Source of the DNA: Pseudomonadota bacterium
Lineage (GTDB): Bacteria > Pseudomonadota > Gammaproteobacteria > Acidiferrobacterales > UBA6901
Assembly: GCA_021785795.1 (NCBI GenBank)
Contig: JAJYEK010000141.1
Coordinates: 1 to 9,455 of the forward strand
Length of the DNA stretch: 9,455 bases
Direction of reading: 5' to 3'
The first letter of the stretch is position 1, and each line of letters starts with the position of its first letter. The position numbers were made by a program, and so were the translations under genes. The notes beneath the pieces are model-generated. The model saw only the letters and a program-made list of their open reading frames with translations, searched no databases and was not told the origin of the DNA. Shown here piece by piece: positions 6,241 to 9,455 of the stretch.

Positions 6241-6248
6241 GTCAAATC
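6241..6248 (+). repeat. 8-bp target-site duplication, right copy
   Basis: GTCAAATC is identical to 1862-1869. Together with the bases that follow, it preserves the pre-insertion junction between the rec1 Shine-Dalgarno (6251-6260) and the rec1 start codon. Confidence 0.9.
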
Positions 6249-6250
6249 AT

Positions 6251-6260
6251 CCCTCCTCCT
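6251..6260 (-). promoter_or_regulatory. Orphaned Shine-Dalgarno of rec1
   Basis: On the minus strand this reads AGGAGGAGGG. If the transposon and one target copy are removed, it lies five bases before the TTG that aligns with the start of Rec2. It now stands about 4.4 kb from the gene. No other start codon in this position opens a useful frame, which supports the reconstruction. Confidence 0.65.
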
Positions 6261-6266
6261 TTTTAT

Positions 6267-6293
6267 TTTATGAATGATAACGTCCTTTATCAT
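6267..6293. other. dif/loxP-like recombination site, left arm, centre and half of right arm (split by the intron)
   Basis: The left arm TTTATGAATGATAA (6267-6280), centre CGTCCT (6281-6286) and TTATCAT (6287-6293) lie directly before the intron. The right arm continues after the intron with ACATAAA (8283-8289). When joined, the arms are 14 bp and symmetric at 13 of 14 positions. The inner ATAA, six central bases and TTAT reproduce the core layout of chromosomal dif sites. The site lies 22 bp before the rec1 start in the reconstructed locus, the expected position for the recombinase's own site. Function is inferred; an operator for rec1 is the main alternative. Confidence 0.6.
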
Positions 6294-6728
6294 GTGCGCC
6301 GTGCAAAGGCACGGTCTTTCAGCGGGTGCGAATCCCGCCCGGCAACTTTCGCTCCAGCCGGTAGCAGTCGGAGCAGGCGTGGAGGTAACGAAGCGTCTGA
6401 AGCCTCCGATGGAGAGGGTCATGAAAAGTGACTTGGCGAGTATGCAGGCCGTAACGCGAGTGAACGCCGAGCAGGCCTCGAAAGACGTGACGCGGAAGCC
6501 GACCCGCCGTGATAACGGGGAAGGCTGCCACCAGAGGGGAAGAGAGCGAATCGAGCACCCTGTGGTTCCGCCGGGGTATTGGCGACAGCATGCATACAAG
6601 AGGAAGACCGATGCAACACGGGAAGCCCCATGGCGTGGTCGAGCGCTAAGACCAACCGGAAGCCGGTGACGGACAGGCCGGGCGCAATGGGGTGGCGGAG
6701 GGGTCCGTAGTACCGATGAAGCCGGGTA
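6294..6728 (+). ncRNA. Group II intron RNA, 5' domains I-III
   Basis: These 435 nt hold no protein gene and correspond to ribozyme domains I to III, which form the scaffold and recognise the target. The 5' end is GTGCGCCGTGC. GC-rich short inverted segments recur throughout, as expected of a folded RNA. I have not drawn a full secondary structure, and sub-domain boundaries are not assigned. Confidence 0.75.
6509..6515 (+). other. Candidate EBS1 of the group II intron
   Basis: GTGATAA can pair with TTATCAT (6287-6293), the seven exon bases just before the splice site, with one G-U pair. It lies in an unpaired loop closed by CCCG/CGGG (6503-6506 with 6516-6519), the usual setting for EBS1. A weaker 5-bp EBS2 candidate is GACGT (6484-6488), pairing with ACGTC (6280-6284). 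Confidence 0.5.
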
Positions 6729-8123
6729 ATGCCGGTGGAGGGAAGGGACCTCAGTTCAGAACCAATGTTGAAAGTGGCAAAGGACAGGAGATTGGGAAAC
6801 CTAGCAACTCCAAGTAGCGTTCAGAAGCTGCAGAAGGCGTTACATGCGAAAGCGAAGGAAGAACCGGGATTTCGCTTTTATGCTCTATACGACAAGATAT
6901 ATCGAATGGACGTGCTGAGACACGCTTACGCCTGCTGCCGCGCTAATAAGGGTGCACCGGGAGTAGATGGCCTGACGTTTGACGATGTTGAAGCGTATGG
7001 ACGGGAGCGATGGCTCGGGGAATTGGCGCAGGAGCTCCGGGAAGGAACATACCGCCCGGATGCGGTAAGAAGGGTCTATATTCCAAAACCAAACGGCAAA
7101 CTCAGGCCACTTGGCATTCCCCGGCTGGCGGAAAGGGTGTGCCAAACGGCGGCGATGCTGGTCTTGGAGCCAATCTTCGAGGCCGATCTGCCGCCTGAAC
7201 AGCACTCGTACCGGCAGGACCGGAATGCACAAAGCGCCGTGCGAGAAGTTCACGGATTACTGGTCAGGGGCTACAGAGATGTTGTAGACGCCGACCTTTC
7301 CGGCTATTTCGACACGATCCCGCATCGTGAACTCATGAAATCGGTAGCACGCCGGGTGATTGACCGGCGCATGCTGCATCTTGTGAGGATGTGGCTCAAT
7401 GCTCCGGTAGAAGAATGCGATGAACGGGGTCGAAAGAAACGCACGACGACAAACCGGGATTCGGGGAAAGGTATCCCGCAAGGCTCCCCGATTTCACCCC
7501 TACTGTCCAATCTCTACATGCGACGATTCATTCTGGGGTGGAGGAAGGCAGGCCTGGAACGGAAACTGGGCGCACGGATCGTCAACTATGCTGACGATCT
7601 GGTCATCTGCTGTAAAGGCGATGCGGCCGTAGCGGCGCTCGATGCGATGCGGCAAATGATGACGAGGCTGAGGCTAACGGTAAATGAAGAAAAGACCCGT
7701 ACGTGCCGCTTACCGGACGACAAATTTGACTTCCTTGGATACACCTTCGGTCGGTGCTATTCTCCCAAAACCGGGAGGCCTTATATAGGCACCCGCCCAT
7801 CAAAGAAGAGCATCAAACGGATGATCGAAGCGGTGCATGTCCAGACAGGTAGAAACACGACATGGCTCAATGCCGAAGACATGGTAACGATATTGAATCG
7901 GAAACTGGGAGGGTGGGCCAACTATTTTTGTCTTGGTCCGGTCACGTCCGCTTATCGGTTCATCGATCGGTACACCACGACGCGGCTCCGCCAGTGGCTT
8001 TGCAAGAAGCATAAACAGCGCGGCGGGGGTATGAAGCGCTACCCTGATGAGTACATATACAAGCACCTTGGACTCATCCGGCTGCCGATGCTTCCCCAAA
8101 GCCTTCCGTGGGCGAAGGCATGA
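6729..8123 (+). CDS. ltrA: Group II intron reverse transcriptase/maturase
   Basis: The 464-residue intron-encoded protein would help the intron RNA fold and splice and would copy it into DNA at the target. The reverse transcriptase domain shows the fingers and palm motifs in order: KGAPGVDGLTF (about 74-84), IPKPNGKLRPLGIPRL (about 118-133), the first catalytic aspartate in VDADLSGYFDTI (D189), GIPQGSPISPLLSNLYM (248-264) and the YADD box (287-290). FDFLGYTFGR (333-342) and the maturase X domain with GGWANYF (394-400) follow. The protein ends about 50 residues later in PWAKA, with no HNH endonuclease, so mobility should rely on nicks or replication forks for priming. ATG 6729 has no clear Shine-Dalgarno; an in-frame ATG at 6765 is an alternative start. 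Confidence 0.95.
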   Translation: MPVEGRDLSSEPMLKVAKDRRLGNLATPSSVQKLQKALHAKAKEEPGFRFYALYDKIYRMDVLRHAYACCRANKGAPGVDGLTFDDVEAYGRERWLGELAQELREGTYRPDAVRRVYIPKPNGKLRPLGIPRLAERVCQTAAMLVLEPIFEADLPPEQHSYRQDRNAQSAVREVHGLLVRGYRDVVDADLSGYFDTIPHRELMKSVARRVIDRRMLHLVRMWLNAPVEECDERGRKKRTTTNRDSGKGIPQGSPISPLLSNLYMRRFILGWRKAGLERKLGARIVNYADDLVICCKGDAAVAALDAMRQMMTRLRLTVNEEKTRTCRLPDDKFDFLGYTFGRCYSPKTGRPYIGTRPSKKSIKRMIEAVHVQTGRNTTWLNAEDMVTILNRKLGGWANYFCLGPVTSAYRFIDRYTTTRLRQWLCKKHKQRGGGMKRYPDEYIYKHLGLIRLPMLPQSLPWAKA

Positions 8124-8135
8124 TGTTCTGTCCGA

Positions 8136-8168
8136 GAGCTGGATGCGGGAGATCCGCACGTCCGGTTC
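8136..8168 (+). ncRNA. Group II intron domain V
   Basis: This is the catalytic hairpin. An 8-bp lower helix pairs GAGCTGGA (8136-8143) with TCCGGTTC (8161-8168) and contains the AGC catalytic triad near its base. A two-base bulge (CG, 8159-8160) follows, then an upper helix TGCGG/CCGCA with a short purine-rich loop. Size and bulge fit domain V closely. Confidence 0.88.
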
Positions 8169-8171
8169 GAT

Positions 8172-8282
8172 GAGCGGGATGTGAAGACGGAGTTATGGTT
8201 AAGCTAGTGAGGCACCGCCAAACGAAAGGGGCGGAAACAGATATGCGGAACCTAAGGCCACCGCGTCACATCCCGACTCTAC
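8172..8282 (+). ncRNA. Group II intron domain VI with branch-point A8276 and an enlarged loop
   Basis: GAG (8172-8174) pairs with CTC (8277-8279), and CGGGATGTGA (8175-8184) pairs perfectly with TCACATCCCG (8266-8275). A8276 is left as the only bulge, seven nucleotides from the 3' end TAC, the canonical branch point. The loop of 81 nt (8185-8265) is much larger than usual and holds two further stems: CCGCC/GGCGG (8215-8219 with 8230-8234) and GCGG/CCGC (8245-8248 with 8261-8264). Confidence 0.8.
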
Positions 8283-8289
8283 ACATAAA
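8283..8289. other. dif/loxP-like site, distal half of right arm
   Basis: ACATAAA directly follows the intron. Joined to TTATCAT (6287-6293), it completes the right arm opposite TTTATGAATGATAA. It begins 34 bp from the stop codon of the DUF6527-like gene. The remaining AT-rich bases to 8321 include a small TTATT/AATAA repeat and no gene. Confidence 0.6.
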
Positions 8290-8321
8290 TATGACAACCT
8301 TATTAACAATAAAAACGCTGA

Positions 8322-8855
8322 TTAAATGCGTCCGAATGATCCGCGTTGTTTGCCTTTGCCTTCGCGAGCAAGTCCGTTTTGAACTAGCTGCCGACATATA
8401 GTCAGCACATCCCAAGGAACGAAGCCTAAGGCTTCGGCTATTTCTGAAAACGCCAGTAGTCCTGATATAGGTAGGCGTTGGAGCACTGCATCCGTCAGGG
8501 GCTTAGTTTCATCAATTTGCGTGGAGGTATCAAAATCATCTTCTCCGTACCGACCAAACAACCATATCTTATTGCGCCAAATAATGTAGTGGCTTCGGCA
8601 ACCGTTATCGCGCCAGACAGATGGGAAAATGCTTAAGCCAAAACGCGCATCTCTGTAGAGTCGCCAGGCCGGCCCCGCGTCAGGGTCAAGGTTGATTGGG
8701 AAATGCTCTCCACACCCGCATGGACAGGAGAGCAGGAATATCCTGGGCCTTCCCCGCTCAATAAGCACGGCGTCACAGGGTTGCCCCAGATGGGTGGATG
8801 CCTCACTGCGCCTTGAAATAGTTCCCTTGAACCGTAATTGCTTCGTGTCTCTCAT
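8322..8855 (-). CDS. DUF6527-like protein with zinc-binding motif and C-terminal helical extension
   Basis: A 177-residue protein. Its N-terminal part matches what I know of DUF6527: a cysteine cluster SCPCGCGEHFPINLD (C44, C46, C48), an F-G-L-S-I-F-P-S-V core and a second pair GCRSHYIIW (C86, H89), which together probably bind zinc. Members are often encoded near ThiF/E1-like and ubiquitin-like accessory genes; none is visible here, so no function is assigned. Residues about 125-170 form a helical region resembling a winged helix (FSEIAEALGFVPWDVLTICR), beyond the minimal domain. The ATG at 8855 overlaps the upstream kinase-like stop (ATGA), and AAAGGTGG lies just before it, so the two proteins are probably made together in comparable amounts. 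Confidence 0.7.
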   Translation of the reverse strand: MRDTKQLRFKGTISRRSEASTHLGQPCDAVLIERGRPRIFLLSCPCGCGEHFPINLDPDAGPAWRLYRDARFGLSIFPSVWRDNGCRSHYIIWRNKIWLFGRYGEDDFDTSTQIDETKPLTDAVLQRLPISGLLAFSEIAEALGFVPWDVLTICRQLVQNGLAREGKGKQRGSFGRI

Positions 8856-9455
8856 GAAGCCACCTTTGCCACCGCAGTTTGTGCCGGAGCGTTAGCGGCC
8901 AGCCGCGAACCGAAAGCCTTTACCAATATGCGTTCGGCCAGTACGTACGCGGCGGCGCGGCGGGAAGATTCAGGTTCAGGAACATCGTCATCTTTGCCGG
9001 CTTTGATCAAGAGAGCGAGAGCGAGGGCGCCTGCGTATTGATCTTGCCCGGCCCATTGCCGCGCATAACGCCTAATTTGGCGTACACATGCGTAAAACCA
9101 GCGAGAACGTTCTTTCGGATTGATGTAAAGTGTGCCGTCCATAAGGGGATAATTGTAGAGTTGATCCAGAGAAAGTAACCATTCTTCAATATCTCGGTCG
9201 TCGTCCACGAATCCTTCTACTAACAGACTCGCTTCGAGACAGGCGGCATCGTAGACAAGTGGAAATTTTTTGTGACCATAAAAATCAATAACTATTGCGT
9301 CAGTTGCACGGACAAGAATATTTTTGGCGTGCAAGTCGCCATGAATCTGTGCTGCTAATACGGGAGTGGATGTGCATTCCTCGAACAAAGCACGCAGTCG
9401 CCAAAGGTCGAGGGTAGCTCCCAACGTGCACGCTCGTGCAAAGCGCTTTTTTGGA
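8852..9455 (-). CDS. APH/choline-kinase-fold phosphotransferase-like protein, C-terminal part
   Basis: The frame is open to the window edge and its N-terminal lobe is missing; 201 residues are visible. The catalytic loop reads IHGDLHAKNILV, with the Brenner-type H-x-D-(x4)-N residues, and a metal-binding aspartate follows in VIDFYGHKKFPLVYDAA. This is the layout of aminoglycoside phosphotransferase/choline kinase-fold enzymes. The substrate cannot be told: it could be a small molecule or a protein. The region after the active site is helical with a Trp-rich stretch (RSRWFYACVRQIRRYARQW). Coupling to the DUF6527-like gene by an ATGA overlap suggests a two-protein unit, perhaps a defence or toxin-like cassette; that is inference. 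The internal TTG at 9424 is not the start, because the frame continues through it. Confidence 0.75.
   Translation of the reverse strand, partial: PKKRFARACTLGATLDLWRLRALFEECTSTPVLAAQIHGDLHAKNILVRATDAIVIDFYGHKKFPLVYDAACLEASLLVEGFVDDDRDIEEWLLSLDQLYNYPLMDGTLYINPKERSRWFYACVRQIRRYARQWAGQDQYAGALALALLIKAGKDDDVPEPESSRRAAAYVLAERILVKAFGSRLAANAPAQTAVAKVAS

Larger units (their letters stand above)
6294..8282 (+). mobile_element. Group II intron, full length, with RT/maturase
   Basis: The 1,989-nt intron begins GTGCGCC, the conserved 5' end of bacterial group II introns. It carries its reverse transcriptase in domain IV and ends with recognisable domains V and VI and a terminal TAC. Both boundaries are supported independently: rejoining the flanks at 6293/8283 restores a 34-bp symmetric site, and GTGATAA (6509-6515) can pair with the last seven exon bases. 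It lies on the strand opposite to rec1 and to the DUF6527-like gene, in their intergenic region. The intact ORF and ribozyme core suggest it is or was recently active. Confidence 0.9.

Noticed and set aside
6241..6250. Start-stop mini-ORF (ATG ATT TGA) just before the original rec1 TTG
   Set aside because: The ATG is too close to the Shine-Dalgarno for efficient use, and the TTG is better placed and matches the Rec2 alignment.
9074..9084. AATTTGGCGTA, resembling the TATTTGGCG transposon end repeat
   Set aside because: It is a single partial match inside the kinase-like coding sequence, with no second repeat or terminus nearby; probably chance.
1..9455. CRISPR array, tRNA or rRNA genes
   Set aside because: No regularly spaced direct repeats and no tRNA-like or rRNA-like sequences were seen; the only repeats are the transposon ends, the recombinase paralogues and palindromic sites.

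Overview
The window is a bacterial accessory region of moderately high G+C in which one mobile element is nested inside the next. The gene families (a TniA/MuA-like transposase with a TniB-like ATPase, a maturase-encoding group II intron, XerC/D-like recombinases) and the Shine-Dalgarno use fit a Gram-negative bacterium, most likely a proteobacterium. No housekeeping gene is present, so this assignment is weak.

Layout, left to right. (1) 1-234: the 3' end of an IS200/IS605-type tnpA with its structured right end. (2) 235-615: no supportable gene. (3) 616-1866, minus strand: a small unknown gene and a XerC/D-like tyrosine recombinase (here Rec1). (4) 1870-6240: a complete 4,371-bp transposon with 51-bp inverted ends (46/51 matching) and a perfect 8-bp target duplication (GTCAAATC). 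From its right end inward, on the minus strand, it encodes a DD35E transposase, an AAA+ target-selection ATPase, a palindrome-rich res-like region, a small serine resolvase and a second tyrosine recombinase (Rec2). Rec2 is about 81% identical to Rec1. (5) 6294-8282, plus strand: a full-length group II intron with an RT/maturase. (6) 8322-9455, minus strand: a DUF6527-like zinc-motif protein, translationally coupled to the end of an APH/kinase-fold protein that runs off the window.

Removing the two insertions in silico restores the older locus, reading on the minus strand: kinase-like gene, DUF6527-like gene, a 34-bp inverted repeat, rec1, small ORF. Two features exist only in this restored sequence. 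One is a strong Shine-Dalgarno (AGGAGGAGGG) placed correctly before a TTG start of rec1; the transposon separated them. The other is a dif/loxP-like site with 14-bp arms (13/14 symmetric), a 6-bp centre (CGTCCT) and inner ATAA/TTAT tetramers; the intron interrupts its right arm. The most interesting reading is a self-contained tyrosine recombinase plus dif-like site module. Two unrelated elements have homed in on it: a 'res/dif-hunter'-type transposon that carries its own copy of the same recombinase, and a group II intron whose IBS1 is the recombination-site arm.
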